The notes beneath the pieces are model-generated. The model did no database searches, was not told the origin of the DNA, and saw nothing but the letters and a program-made list of their open reading frames with translations. The translations under genes were made by a program, and so were the position numbers. From assembly GCF_000427625.1 (NCBI RefSeq), contig NZ_KE386569.1, positions 4,290,485 to 4,354,484 on the forward strand: a stretch of DNA of 64,000 bases, in the 5' to 3' direction. Positions 1-9,269 of the stretch are shown piece after piece. The stretch comes from Methylobacter luteus IMV-B-3098 (GTDB lineage Bacteria > Pseudomonadota > Gammaproteobacteria > Methylococcales > Methylomonadaceae). Within the stretch, counting starts at the first letter, position 1, and the number at the start of each line of letters is the position of its first letter.

Positions 1-463
1 CGGTAGATTCGAAATATTCCGCAGCACTTTGCACAAAGCGCGTCATCCATGGAAGCGGCATTAAGGACTGGATGCGCGTACGGATGTCATAGAGTGCATG
101 AACCAGCGCAACGTCTTCACTGCCGGCCGTGCTGCCGGAAAGGATTTCCAGGCATCTGGCGTGCAAGGCCGCGAGTTGTTCCGGAAATTTGCCAAGACCC
201 CATTCGTCGCATTGATCATCAAGTATGAATAGCCAGGTATTCCAGTCTGAAACAATTTCAAGTCGATCCAGAGGCGCATCCGGATAGGCTCGCGCAGCCA
301 GCCACCCGAATTTGGATGCTCGCAGACGGTTAAAAGCCTTTTCGTTTGTGACGAGATTAAGTTGTTGCACCCAGTCAAGAGTATGTTGGTTTATTTTTTC
401 TGCATGTGGGCTGATTGCGGACGGAAAAGGACAATAAATACTGGGAATGGTGAGTTTTTGCAT
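1..463 (-). CDS. Class I terpene synthase, N-terminal part (cut by window edge)
   Basis: The minus strand from an ATG at 463 is open to the window edge and gives 154 residues. Around residues 82-87 it reads LDDQCDE, which fits the metal-binding aspartate-rich motif (DDxx[D/E]) of class I terpene cyclases, with the aromatic context WNTWLFILDD typical of bacterial sesquiterpene and methylisoborneol synthases. These enzymes ionise a prenyl diphosphate with Mg2+ and cyclise the carbocation. The second metal motif (NSE/DTE) would lie in the missing C-terminal half, so product and activity cannot be judged. The gene follows the GGDEF-EAL gene by 82 bp in the same direction. The family assignment is fairly sure; the substrate (FPP, GPP or methyl-GPP) is unknown. 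Confidence 0.75.
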   Translation of the reverse strand, partial: MQKLTIPSIYCPFPSAISPHAEKINQHTLDWVQQLNLVTNEKAFNRLRASKFGWLAARAYPDAPLDRLEIVSDWNTWLFILDDQCDEWGLGKFPEQLAALHARCLEILSGSTAGSEDVALVHALYDIRTRIQSLMPLPWMTRFVQSAAEYFEST

Positions 464-545
464 AGTTAAATATCCATAATATGACTAATCTGTTTCAAGA
501 GGTGGTCAGCAAAAATATAAAGTCTCATGCTGGTGGATAGCGTTT

Positions 546-3407
546 TCAACTATGAGCATGGTCAGGTCGCGCTTTTGCTATAGAGGAATTACAGTTTTTT
601 TGGGGACGACTAATATAGAATCCTTGAATCATGTCCACACCCATATCCCTAAGTAGTTCAAGAGTTGCTTCTTCTTCAACCCCTTCACCGACAATCGTCT
701 TGCCGTAGGCGTGTATCATTAAAATAATGGCCCGGACAAAGTTACGATCTTCCTGGTTGGTGACGATATCTTTTATCAGAGACTGGTCAAGTTTCACATA
801 TTTCACGGGTAGATGTTTCAAGTAATACAAAGAACTGAAACCAGCGCCAAAATCGTCGACCGCGAATTGAAACCCCAATGATGTTACCTTGTTGGTGATT
901 TGCCTGGCCTTTTCCATATCGGCGATCACGGCGGTTTCAGTGATTTCGAAAACCAGGCGGTCAGATACCAAATGTTGGTCCTTAACAGCCTGTGCAAGGA
1001 CATCTGTCCAGTCCGAATGACTTAACGCAGCGGTCGAGAGATTGACGAAAAGGCGCTTTCTCGGATCGGCTAGCAGTATTTTCAGGGCAGCCTGCACTAC
1101 ATAGCAGTCAATATCGTAATTAAATCCGGCGCGTTCCGCGGACGGGAGGAATTCGCCGGGCAAGGCGATTCTTCCATCTGGCATTCTCAATCGCAGCAGC
1201 GCTTCATTAAACAGCGTTTTTCCCGTTATTGCGTCAACCATCGGTTGGAAATGGAAAAACAGATGTTCCTTTGCGATGGCATGGATGAGAATATCTTTCC
1301 AATAGACATTTTGCGTTAGCATTTGCAATTGCTTTTGATCGTCTGCAAAAATACGGGCACAAGAGCGTCCGGCCTTTTTGGCCTCATACATCGCTATATC
1401 GGCATTAGCCATGACTTCCTGGATGTTGGCGCCGTGTTGAGGCAAAAAGGCAATGCCGATACTGGCGCCTATTCTGTATCGTTTGTCGCCGAAAACGAAT
1501 GGCGTGCTCGTAAGGCGTTCGTTTAAATCATTTGCAAAAATTTCGGCGCCGTAACCATCGGTTTGCGGCATCAGCATGGCAAATTCGTCTCCGCCCAAGC
1601 GTGCGATGATGTCGGAGCTCCTGGCCCGGGCGCGCAATTCATCGGCAACCATGCGCAGCAATGCGTCGCCTGCCGCATGGCCACTGGTGTCATTGACTTC
1701 CTTGAAATGATCCAGATCGAAAACCAGAAGAGCAGCAGAGCCACCGGTGCGCGTGACTTTGTCGTAAGCGTGCGTCAGATCTTCGATAAAGCGATGGCGA
1801 TTGGCTAAAGAGGTTAACGAGTCATGATTGGCCAGCCAGCGCATCTGCGTCTCCGCGTGTACCCGCTCGGTAACGTCCATGCCTACTGAAAGAACCACGG
1901 TGTCATCGATGTATTCCTGGTGCAGGAGGGTATGAACCCAGACTATCTGGCGCCGTTTCTTGTCCTTGCAGGCTAATTCATGCTCATGCTCCATCTGTTG
2001 CAACCTATGGCTGCAGAGGGCTTCCAGCTTTCCGAGCACTTCGGGTTTTGCATTATCATCGGCGATTAAATCAATAAAGCGTTGACCCTGCAGTTGCTGA
2101 GGAGTGTAACCGGTAAGCATAGCCGCAAAATTGTTTCCGGCTCGGATGATGCCATGACGAGTCTGGGTCAAGACCAGAACTTGCGCTGAGTCCAGAAGGC
2201 CTTGGATAAAGTCGCGCTCTTTTGCAAGTTCGCTGTTTTTCGCAGCTAAAGTAAGACTGTTTTCTTCAAGCTGATGGGATAGCGTAATTGCGCTGTCATA
2301 TAAAAAATCAATTTCATCACGAAACCGGGCTTTTTTTCGATGGTTGGAAAAACGGTCCCGAGCTTGATCATAGGCGCCCTCAGCGAGAAGAGGCAAGGTC
2401 CGGGTTAATTGCCCAAGGCGCCACAAAGGCACTCTTATCAGATAGAGCAGAATCAACTCTGCAGCTAAAAGACTGCCTAAAGCCATCAGCATGTCGTCAT
2501 GAAGAGCGTTTTTAATATCATTCAGACGTTGACTCACATCAGAGATCAGGACGATGAAACCGGGTTGATCGGGTATGATTTCATTCAAGAGGACTCGATT
2601 GACGTCATAGTGCGCATTATCCCATTTGAGCAAATGCCCTTGGTCAAGCTCTGAAGGGTTGGGGTAGAGATCAGAAAGATGTTGCAACAAGGCTGTGAGT
2701 TTGGCCGCATCAGTCAAGGCGGCTACTTTTACCCCCCATTGGGACTGCTCAGATCCCGCATTTGCGTTGGTCGGAACTGCTAAAGCGATATCCGCTCCGG
2801 TAATCAGGCGGAAGTCGATAATGAAGTCCGCAATTGATTGACCGAGAGCCACTACCCCTACATTTTTGCCTGAAGACAGAATCGGTACGAATGCATAGAT
2901 CAGGCAAGTGGGTTGGCAATATAAGAGCGATAAAGGCCTTTCTTCATCCTTGACCGTCTTGATTGCACGTCGAATGAACTCTTCGGGCAACTTTCCCGCG
3001 CCTGATTGGGTCCAACTGCCCACACGATTTGCATCGATAGTGTAAAGTTCGATCTGGCGTAAATCGAGCTCGTATCTGAGGCTGGCGTAGTCGGTAACCG
3101 CCGCGGCAATTTTATCGGGATTGCGCCGATAAAGGGCATCTCCCAGATTGGCTACCGAAGCCAGAGCTCCCCCGAGGCGAATGAGCCGGTCCGATGTGCC
3201 GGTGAACAGTCCCCGGATATGATGGCGCAGGGCGGTCACCTCGGCCTGGCGCTGGGCACGGAATTGTGAGGTCAGGGAGTAATAGTTAAGGGCGTAAAAT
3301 GCCGTGCTCAGGCTGAGCAGAAGAATGCTCAGCCAGAGAAAGCTTTTCCACTGCAGGCCGATGAACCGTCGCTTGCTTGTTCCAGATTTTGTTCCGCGCA
3401 TGGTCAT
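546..3407 (-). CDS. Membrane sensor with PAS, GGDEF and EAL domains (c-di-GMP turnover)
   Basis: The predicted protein is 953 aa. It has an N-terminal membrane helix, a periplasmic sensor region of about 260 residues, a second helix near residues 304-325, a PAS/PAC domain near 400-520, then GGDEF and EAL. The GGDEF motif is intact (RLGGDEF near residue 604) and is preceded by RSSD, which matches an inhibitory I-site (RxxD). The EAL part keeps EALLR near 735 and DDFGAGFSSL near 850, so both diguanylate cyclase and phosphodiesterase activity look possible. The start is placed at 3407 because a longer reading would run back into the porin gene, which stops at 3431; ATG at 3401 is an alternative. 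The gene is last in the binding-protein/porin/GGDEF-EAL run, so it may respond to what these periplasmic proteins sense. Confidence 0.92.
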   Translation of the reverse strand: MTMRGTKSGTSKRRFIGLQWKSFLWLSILLLSLSTAFYALNYYSLTSQFRAQRQAEVTALRHHIRGLFTGTSDRLIRLGGALASVANLGDALYRRNPDKIAAAVTDYASLRYELDLRQIELYTIDANRVGSWTQSGAGKLPEEFIRRAIKTVKDEERPLSLLYCQPTCLIYAFVPILSSGKNVGVVALGQSIADFIIDFRLITGADIALAVPTNANAGSEQSQWGVKVAALTDAAKLTALLQHLSDLYPNPSELDQGHLLKWDNAHYDVNRVLLNEIIPDQPGFIVLISDVSQRLNDIKNALHDDMLMALGSLLAAELILLYLIRVPLWRLGQLTRTLPLLAEGAYDQARDRFSNHRKKARFRDEIDFLYDSAITLSHQLEENSLTLAAKNSELAKERDFIQGLLDSAQVLVLTQTRHGIIRAGNNFAAMLTGYTPQQLQGQRFIDLIADDNAKPEVLGKLEALCSHRLQQMEHEHELACKDKKRRQIVWVHTLLHQEYIDDTVVLSVGMDVTERVHAETQMRWLANHDSLTSLANRHRFIEDLTHAYDKVTRTGGSAALLVFDLDHFKEVNDTSGHAAGDALLRMVADELRARARSSDIIARLGGDEFAMLMPQTDGYGAEIFANDLNERLTSTPFVFGDKRYRIGASIGIAFLPQHGANIQEVMANADIAMYEAKKAGRSCARIFADDQKQLQMLTQNVYWKDILIHAIAKEHLFFHFQPMVDAITGKTLFNEALLRLRMPDGRIALPGEFLPSAERAGFNYDIDCYVVQAALKILLADPRKRLFVNLSTAALSHSDWTDVLAQAVKDQHLVSDRLVFEITETAVIADMEKARQITNKVTSLGFQFAVDDFGAGFSSLYYLKHLPVKYVKLDQSLIKDIVTNQEDRNFVRAIILMIHAYGKTIVGEGVEEEATLELLRDMGVDMIQGFYISRPQKNCNSSIAKARPDHAHS

Positions 3408-3430
3408 GATGTATCGCCTGATCTTCCCTA

Positions 3431-4684
3431 TTAAAAACGATAGGAAACCATCATGGTCAATAAATCCCAACGTTCAGGACCATTTCTCTGCATCAAGTCC
3501 GGATTGTCTACTGGTGATAGTAACGCTGTGCCCCAAACCGTATGATATTCTGTCGCCATAAGCCAATTACGTTGAAATTCCCAGCGAAGGCCGACGGTAA
3601 CATCACGGGTATAGAAATTATGCTTGGGTAAGCCGGTTATTTCCGCGTTACGCCTGCCGCCCCTATCGTTAACATCGGCTGTAAAATTCTCAAAGCGCAG
3701 AAGGGCCGACCAATTGGACTTAAAGCGGTACTGAGCCTGAACATAGAAGCTTTCGGAAGTGTTCTCCAATATGGCGCCACCCGGGGTAAAGCCTTGGCGT
3801 TTAGTGGTAATTCGCCCATATTCCCCGGTAAAGCTCCAGGCTTCCAGGTTCAACTGCGCTGAAGCGAGCGGATAAAAGGTTTTGGTATTTCCTGATGATA
3901 CATCAGGCGTGCTGGACTTGAAGTCCCGGTCAAGATCGACAGCACTGAACATCAGGCGGAAGCGTCCTTCCTGCCATTCATAGCCCATGCGGCCTATAAA
4001 CATAGGGCGACCTTCCAATTTTCCGGGGATGCCTGCCAGGAATTCGGCCGCGCCTCCGGTATTGTCCTGCGGCTCGGCAATCAGAAACTCAGTGGTTAAA
4101 GCATGATCTCCAACACCGTAACGTCCGTATAAAATACCACCGTCAGAAGATATCATAGCTTGGCGCAAGGCCAATGAATCAAAGTAAACCGACTGCGGCA
4201 AAAGCACGGCGGGACGGGTCCAGACTACATCCCGCGCCTCGTTGTATAAACCGAACGGATTCTTGACGCGGCCTAATCGAATGCCTGCGGTTGCCCGATC
4301 TCCTACGGACAGGTGGTAGTCGAGGTTGGCGAAATCCAGACGAAAGCCCTCACGGTCTGAACCTCCGGTATTTCGGTAAAGCCCTTGCGCCGCAAGCAGG
4401 AGGTTGGGTTGAATATGTCCTGATAAATTGACCCCGATCTCAGTAAAGTCAAGACTTCCGTCACCTCGACTATTGCCGAAGAAGTTGTAGTCGGAAGTCA
4501 GCGTATAGCCTTGGCTCACAAAACCGTGAGCCTGCCAATCATCGATACCAAGATCCAATGCAGTCGTATATTGCGGATATGCAAACAATACTATAAAAAC
4601 GCCAATTAAGGCTTCGCGGCAACGCAAGGCTGAGCTTTGAATGTACAAGTATAGGCTCCTATTTTTCGATATAACCGATAGCAC
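3431..4684 (-). CDS. Outer-membrane porin-like beta-barrel protein
   Basis: The 417-aa protein has a hydrophobic signal sequence near residues 25-42 and then alternating aromatic/polar strands. It ends in MMVSYRF; a C-terminal phenylalanine is the recognition signal for beta-barrel assembly. Repeated phrases such as RLGRVKNPFGLYNE are typical of porins that form substrate channels. The ATG used overlaps the stop of the upstream binding-protein gene by 26 bp, and a start slightly downstream is possible. It sits between a phosphate-binding-like protein and a GGDEF-EAL sensor, all on the minus strand with tiny gaps, so the three are probably co-transcribed. The transported compound is not evident from sequence. 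Confidence 0.8.
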   Translation of the reverse strand: MLSVISKNRSLYLYIQSSALRCREALIGVFIVLFAYPQYTTALDLGIDDWQAHGFVSQGYTLTSDYNFFGNSRGDGSLDFTEIGVNLSGHIQPNLLLAAQGLYRNTGGSDREGFRLDFANLDYHLSVGDRATAGIRLGRVKNPFGLYNEARDVVWTRPAVLLPQSVYFDSLALRQAMISSDGGILYGRYGVGDHALTTEFLIAEPQDNTGGAAEFLAGIPGKLEGRPMFIGRMGYEWQEGRFRLMFSAVDLDRDFKSSTPDVSSGNTKTFYPLASAQLNLEAWSFTGEYGRITTKRQGFTPGGAILENTSESFYVQAQYRFKSNWSALLRFENFTADVNDRGGRRNAEITGLPKHNFYTRDVTVGLRWEFQRNWLMATEYHTVWGTALLSPVDNPDLMQRNGPERWDLLTMMVSYRF

Positions 4685-5162
4685 CGGGCGTCTCCTTAAT
4701 GAGGGTCTCCATTTGTTTGAGAGAATCCACTGTCGCAGGGGGCGTTCCGGTTCCCGAATAAATCATGCGGTCCCAGGCGGAGCGTAGTTGATATGGATAG
4801 ACCCCTAATACCTCTTTAGAAAAGCGGACATGCAGCGGGTGCTGATCAGGCAACACAAAAACTCTGAGGGGAGAACCATCGCGCCATAGAGTTTGACGCC
4901 CAAAAAATATCTCACGTAATTCATCACGGGTGAATGGGGTGTCCTGCTTGTTCAGGCTGTAAGGGACAACTGTAGTCCCAGTCGCATAGACGGGTGTCGG
5001 CCAGGGTATGAGCACTGTCCCGATAACGCTCCATGCAGCCATGCATACCAACATATATAAAGTGTTTTGCCGTCGATATTTGAAGGCTGAAAACAGTCGG
5101 ATACGTAGCATTTTAAATAGATAAGACGTACTCGAATTCCATTTGGACCGATGGAATTTCAA
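4659..5162 (-). CDS. Periplasmic phosphate-binding-protein-like (PstS-like) domain protein
   Basis: The 167-aa protein has a membrane/signal segment near residues 35-60 and then a short PBP-like fold. Motifs such as FTRDELREIFFGRQTLWRDGS and the ending TPGAIGYIEK are typical of small single-domain relatives of phosphate ABC substrate-binding proteins. At this length it lacks the two full lobes of PstS, and no ABC transporter genes are nearby, so a sensory or accessory role is more likely than uptake. It is first in the three-gene run with the porin and the GGDEF-EAL sensor. An unusually long basic N-terminus precedes the signal helix, so the true start may lie further in. Confidence 0.75.
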   Translation of the reverse strand: MKFHRSKWNSSTSYLFKMLRIRLFSAFKYRRQNTLYMLVCMAAWSVIGTVLIPWPTPVYATGTTVVPYSLNKQDTPFTRDELREIFFGRQTLWRDGSPLRVFVLPDQHPLHVRFSKEVLGVYPYQLRSAWDRMIYSGTGTPPATVDSLKQMETLIKETPGAIGYIEK

Positions 5163-5980
5163 GTTGCTGACAGACTAGCTTAATCATTCGAGCCCTGTTA
5201 ATTAGATAGATGGTTTTTCTTGGGGATTCTGGCAATATTAAGAGAATGAGCCAAGCCCCAGAGTAGCGTAAGCGACAGGAGGGCGATATTGTTTAATCTC
5301 ACAGTGCACTAACTCAGTTTTGTGCGAATAATTTTTGCCCAAAAAACGTTCAAACGCCGCACAGCCTGTAAACGATGCAATGATTCGCCTGTTCACATTG
5401 CCCCCCTGTCTGACGGGAGGTCAAGCGACTTACCGTGGATAGTGATTGAGTAGGGCATGACTGGATTCTTGTCTCTATATTCACTGCTTTACAGGATGAG
5501 TGAGCTTTTTACGCAAGCTCTTGGTTATGTAGTGTAATTTAAAAAGTATACTTTTTCTCTTAATTCTAGCTCAGCTTTTAATTTTGTCATTAATGTTATG
5601 TGTAAACACGAGTCGCGTTAAGTAAGGCATTGTCAAAAAGACGACTTGTTCTCTCAATCGTGTCTTCAGATTGAACTCGGTAAATCATTATCTTTCTAAT
5701 GAGCAACTTCCGGCTGTTAGTTTATAAGATCAGTTAATTCCCTCTTTATTCTGAAAGTGACCTCGTAAGGCTTTGGTTGGGCATAATTGAGCGAGCGTAA
5801 AATGCCCCGCGCCTGTTTTTTTGCAAAACCTCTATGTTTTGTCCATCTCAAGCCTTAAAACGTGCGGCTCCAGAGGCGAATTTATAAGCTCTGTCGGTCA
5901 ATCAAAGGTTAAAAAGAGCGTTTTGATTCTATGTGAAATCATATAGAATTCCTGTATTCAATTATTTAGCGGAGAGTTTG
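5163..5980. other. Long intergenic region between divergent operons
   Basis: About 0.8 kb lies between the divergently oriented binding-protein gene and def. I see no convincing coding region, tRNA or repeat array. A small hairpin occurs at 5502-5520 (GAGCTT...AAGCTC). The stretch is AT-rich and should hold the promoters for both directions, but I could not pick a well-spaced sigma-70 promoter with confidence. Confidence 0.5.
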
Positions 5981-6487
5981 TTGAGTATTTTAACTATCCT
6001 CGAGTTTCCGGATGAGCGGTTGCGCAAGAAAGCCGCCGTTGTCAAAACGGTCGATGATCAAATCAGAAAAATAATCGATGATATGCTTGAAACAATGTAT
6101 GAGTCACGTGGAGTAGGGCTGGCCGCGACTCAGGTGAACGTGCATCAGCGCATTGTCGTGATCGATGTCAGTGAAGAAAAAAATGAGCCGATGTTCCTCA
6201 TTAATCCCGAAATCATTGAAAAGGACGGCGTAGAGGAGTCCGAAGAAGGCTGTCTTTCCGTGCCCGGCTTTTTTGAAAAAGTAAAACGGGCCGAGCATAT
6301 CAGGGTAAGAGCTGTCAACAGAGACGGCCAGCCTTTTGAGTTTGAAGCCCGTGATTTGCTGGCCGTATGCGTGCAGCATGAACTGGATCATTTGGATGGC
6401 AAACTGTTTGTCGATTATATTTCGCCGTTAAAGCGGCAGCGTATCAAGAAAAAACTGGAAAAAATTCATAAGATGGAACACAGTTGA
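5981..6487 (+). CDS. def: Peptide deformylase
   Basis: This metalloenzyme removes the formyl group from the N-terminal methionine of new proteins. All three family motifs are present: [13 protein letters not shown] (residues about 89-93) and HELDH (about 133-137), which supply the Cys and two His metal ligands and the catalytic Glu. I place the start at a TTG at 5981, directly after GGAGAG, giving 168 aa; this matches the E. coli length (169) and its N-terminus (SVLQVLHIPDERLRK against [15 protein letters not shown]). A longer in-frame reading from 5933 adds residues without homology. fmt follows after two bases, so the pair is co-transcribed and acts on the same formyl cycle. Confidence 0.96.
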   Translation: MSILTILEFPDERLRKKAAVVKTVDDQIRKIIDDMLETMYESRGVGLAATQVNVHQRIVVIDVSEEKNEPMFLINPEIIEKDGVEESEEGCLSVPGFFEKVKRAEHIRVRAVNRDGQPFEFEARDLLAVCVQHELDHLDGKLFVDYISPLKRQRIKKKLEKIHKMEHS

Positions 6488-6489
6488 TC

Positions 6490-7413
6490 ATGAAGATTAT
6501 TTTTGCCGGCACGCCCGAGTTTGCCGTGCCCACCCTGCAGATGCTGCTGGACTCGGAGCATGAGGTTTGCGCCGCCTATACGCAGCCCGACCGTCCCGCC
6601 GGCAGAGGGCGTAAATTGCATCCAAGTCCTGTCAAGGAACTGGCCTTGAAAGCTGGCATGCCTGTTTTTCAGCCGGAGACACTGAAGACCGACGAGGATT
6701 TGCGGCAAATAGCCTCATTCAATGCCGATCTCATCGTGGTTGTGGCCTATGGCATGATTTTGACGCAGACTGTGCTGGATATGCCGAGCCTGGGGTGTGT
6801 CAATGTGCATGGCTCGCTCTTGCCGCGCTGGCGCGGAGCGGCGCCTATTCAGCGCGCCATTATGGCGGGCGATGAAAAAACCGGCGTGACTATCATGCAG
6901 ATGGTGCGAAAGCTCGATGCGGGCGATATGTTGCATAAGGAAGAGTGTGTGATCGGACCTGACGATACGGCCAGCGATTTGCACGACAAGCTGGCGCAGT
7001 TGGGCGCAATCGGACTGGCTAAAGTGCTGGAGCAGATAAAAGCCGGGACCGTGCACGCGGAAAAGCAGAATGAAGCGCTGGTGACTTATGCCGAAAAACT
7101 GGAAAAAAGCGAAGCGGTCCTGGACTGGACACAACCGGCCGAGCAACTGGCCAGAAAGGTGAGAGGCTTGAATGCGTGGCCTGTCGCGCAGACGCTTTAT
7201 CAGGGCGAAGTATTACGCATCTGGCGGGCCGAGGCTATCAATGACGATGCCAATGCGGAGCCCGGCAGTGTGCGTTGCGTCAATAAAACTATGGATGTCG
7301 CTACCGGTAAGGGCATGCTGCGGTTGCATGAAGTGCAATTGCCGGGGGGGAAACGCATGAGTATTCAGGCTTTTCTTAACGCTCATGACGTTGATGCGCT
7401 GAAGTTAGGTTGA
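6490..7413 (+). CDS. fmt: Methionyl-tRNA formyltransferase
   Basis: The enzyme formylates initiator Met-tRNA using 10-formyl-THF. The N-terminus KIIFAGTPEFAVPTL and the active-site region HGSLLPRWRGAAPIQRA (about residues 107-123) are diagnostic. The C-terminal tRNA-binding domain is present, and the 307-aa length is close to the usual 315. The ATG at 6490 is chosen over an upstream in-frame TTG that overlaps the def stop. It lies between def and rsmB, the standard gammaproteobacterial order. Confidence 0.97.
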   Translation: MKIIFAGTPEFAVPTLQMLLDSEHEVCAAYTQPDRPAGRGRKLHPSPVKELALKAGMPVFQPETLKTDEDLRQIASFNADLIVVVAYGMILTQTVLDMPSLGCVNVHGSLLPRWRGAAPIQRAIMAGDEKTGVTIMQMVRKLDAGDMLHKEECVIGPDDTASDLHDKLAQLGAIGLAKVLEQIKAGTVHAEKQNEALVTYAEKLEKSEAVLDWTQPAEQLARKVRGLNAWPVAQTLYQGEVLRIWRAEAINDDANAEPGSVRCVNKTMDVATGKGMLRLHEVQLPGGKRMSIQAFLNAHDVDALKLG

Positions 7414-7420
7414 ATTAATA

Positions 7421-8707
7421 GTGAATTCAAGATTGATCGCCGCCCGGGCTCTATCCCGGGTGTTGCAGGATGGGCAGTCTTTAACGGCGGCGCTGGACAA
7501 TGTTATGCCAACCATTGAGTCCGTTAAGGACAGGGCATTTGTTCAGGCTCTCTGTTATGGTGTCTGCCGGTATTACCATCGACTGGATTTTATCTTAAGC
7601 CAATTGCTCGATAAACCGCTGAAGGATATCGATGTCAAGTGCCTGGCTTTAATCGGCTTGTATCAGCTCCAATTCATGAGAGTCAAGCCTCATGCCGCCG
7701 TATCCGAAACGGTTGCCGCCGCCCGTAAAAAGCCCTGGGCTAAGTCACTGATCAATGCGGTGCTCAGAAGCTATCTGCGAGAGCAGGACCGCATCGAGCA
7801 GCAAGCCGATCAGGAACAATCGGCCGCCATCAGTCATCCTCATTGGCTTATTCAACAGATCCAACACGATTGGCCGCAACAGTCCTTGCAACTGTTTCTG
7901 GAAAACAATCATCAGCCGCCGATGGTCCTGCGCGTTAATTTGGCGCGAACCAGTCGCGAGCATTATCTGAATCTATTGACGGAACGTGACATCAGTGCGG
8001 TGCCGGTCGATTTCTGTATATCGGCACTGAGGCTCGATAGGCCGGTCCCGGTTGACTTGCTGCCCGGCTTCGAGCAGGGACTGGTTTCGGTACAGGATAC
8101 AGCGGCGCAATTGGCGGCGCAATTGCTCGATGTTCAACCGGGACAGCGAGTGCTCGATGTGTGCGCGGCCCCGGGCGGCAAAACCGCGCATATTCTTGAA
8201 AGCCAACCGCAGCTGAAAGAATTGGTGGCTGTCGATATCGATGCGGCCCGTATGCAGCGCGTCAGTGAGAACCTACAGCGACTGACATTGACAGCCAGGC
8301 TATTGGTCGGTGATGCGGCAAACCCTGAAGCCTGGTGGGACGGCCAGACTTTTGAGCGGATTTTGTTGGATGCGCCGTGTTCGGCTTTGGGCGTTGTCCG
8401 CCGCCATCCTGACATTAAGTTATTGCGCAGAGCCGAGGATATTGCTCAGCTACAGTCATTGCAAAAAAATATTCTCGACGCCATCTGGCCGCTTTTAGCG
8501 CCTGACGGCATACTGCTCTATGCTACCTGTTCGGTTTTAAAACAGGAAAATGAGCAGCAGATTCAAGCTTTTTTGGCGGCGCATAGCGATGCGGCACAGT
8601 TGCCAATAGAGGCGAGCTGGGGCTCTGGCAGGGAGTTCGGACGGCAGATTTTTACCGGGGAATCTGCGATGGATGGCTTTTACTATGCCCGTATCATTAA
8701 GCGATAA
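7421..8707 (+). CDS. rsmB: 16S rRNA (cytosine-967-C5) methyltransferase RsmB
   Basis: The 428-aa protein starts with GTG, and E. coli RsmB is 429 aa. A NusB-like RNA-binding domain fills residues 1-140. The methyltransferase domain carries the SAM-binding motif DVCAAPGGKT (about 245-254), the cysteine motif DAPCSALG (about 316-323) and the catalytic ATCS (about 368-371). It methylates C967 of 16S rRNA using two conserved cysteines, both visible here. The gene is seven bases after fmt and overlaps the next gene's start, so translation is probably coupled. Confidence 0.96.
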   Translation: MNSRLIAARALSRVLQDGQSLTAALDNVMPTIESVKDRAFVQALCYGVCRYYHRLDFILSQLLDKPLKDIDVKCLALIGLYQLQFMRVKPHAAVSETVAAARKKPWAKSLINAVLRSYLREQDRIEQQADQEQSAAISHPHWLIQQIQHDWPQQSLQLFLENNHQPPMVLRVNLARTSREHYLNLLTERDISAVPVDFCISALRLDRPVPVDLLPGFEQGLVSVQDTAAQLAAQLLDVQPGQRVLDVCAAPGGKTAHILESQPQLKELVAVDIDAARMQRVSENLQRLTLTARLLVGDAANPEAWWDGQTFERILLDAPCSALGVVRRHPDIKLLRRAEDIAQLQSLQKNILDAIWPLLAPDGILLYATCSVLKQENEQQIQAFLAAHSDAAQLPIEASWGSGREFGRQIFTGESAMDGFYYARIIKR

Positions 8708-9269
8708 ACCTCAGTTGCTGACTATCTGCCTGCTTTGTGCGCTGGCATGGTTATGTCCTGTTTCTGTTTATGCTGATGAATTTGCAGTAAACATCAAAAA
8801 GGCCGAGATGACCTTGCGGGGAAATAGCTATGTTTTATCGGCCGATATTGATTATCAGCTCAGCAATAGCGCGAAAGACGCGTTGCAAAATGGCATTTCC
8901 TTATTCTGGACCGTGTACGTTAAAGTTCAGCAGCGCCGCGCTTATCTCTGGAACAAAAAGTTGCTTGATAAAGAGATACGTTACCGTATCCAGTATCATG
9001 CCTTATTGAATATATACCGGGTCAGGAATGAAAGCAGCGGAGCGGTCGGCAATTTTTCCACACTGTCAGCGGCATTGCATACGATGTCGATGATACGCAA
9101 TATGCCCATTATGGATAAGGCCGATATCGCTTCGGACGCGCATTATATAGCGGGCATAAAGGTCAGTTTTGACCGCGATGAGCTGCCTTTGCCGTTACGC
9201 CCGATCGCATATATTAATCCTCAATGGTATCTGTCCAGTGACTGGTATTTATGGTCCCTGAAAAAATAA
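8673..9269 (+). CDS. DUF4390 family periplasmic protein
   Basis: The 198-aa protein has a hydrophobic segment near residues 14-34 that looks like a signal peptide or anchor. The following region (VNIKKAEMTLRGNSYVLSAD) matches the DUF4390 pattern of small periplasmic proteins found between rsmB and NtrY-type kinases. It overlaps the end of rsmB by 35 bp and the start of the kinase by 19 bp; an internal ATG at 8685 is another possible start. Conserved linkage suggests a role in signal input for the kinase, but no function is established. Confidence 0.82.
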   Translation: MAFTMPVSLSDKPQLLTICLLCALAWLCPVSVYADEFAVNIKKAEMTLRGNSYVLSADIDYQLSNSAKDALQNGISLFWTVYVKVQQRRAYLWNKKLLDKEIRYRIQYHALLNIYRVRNESSGAVGNFSTLSAALHTMSMIRNMPIMDKADIASDAHYIAGIKVSFDRDELPLPLRPIAYINPQWYLSSDWYLWSLKK

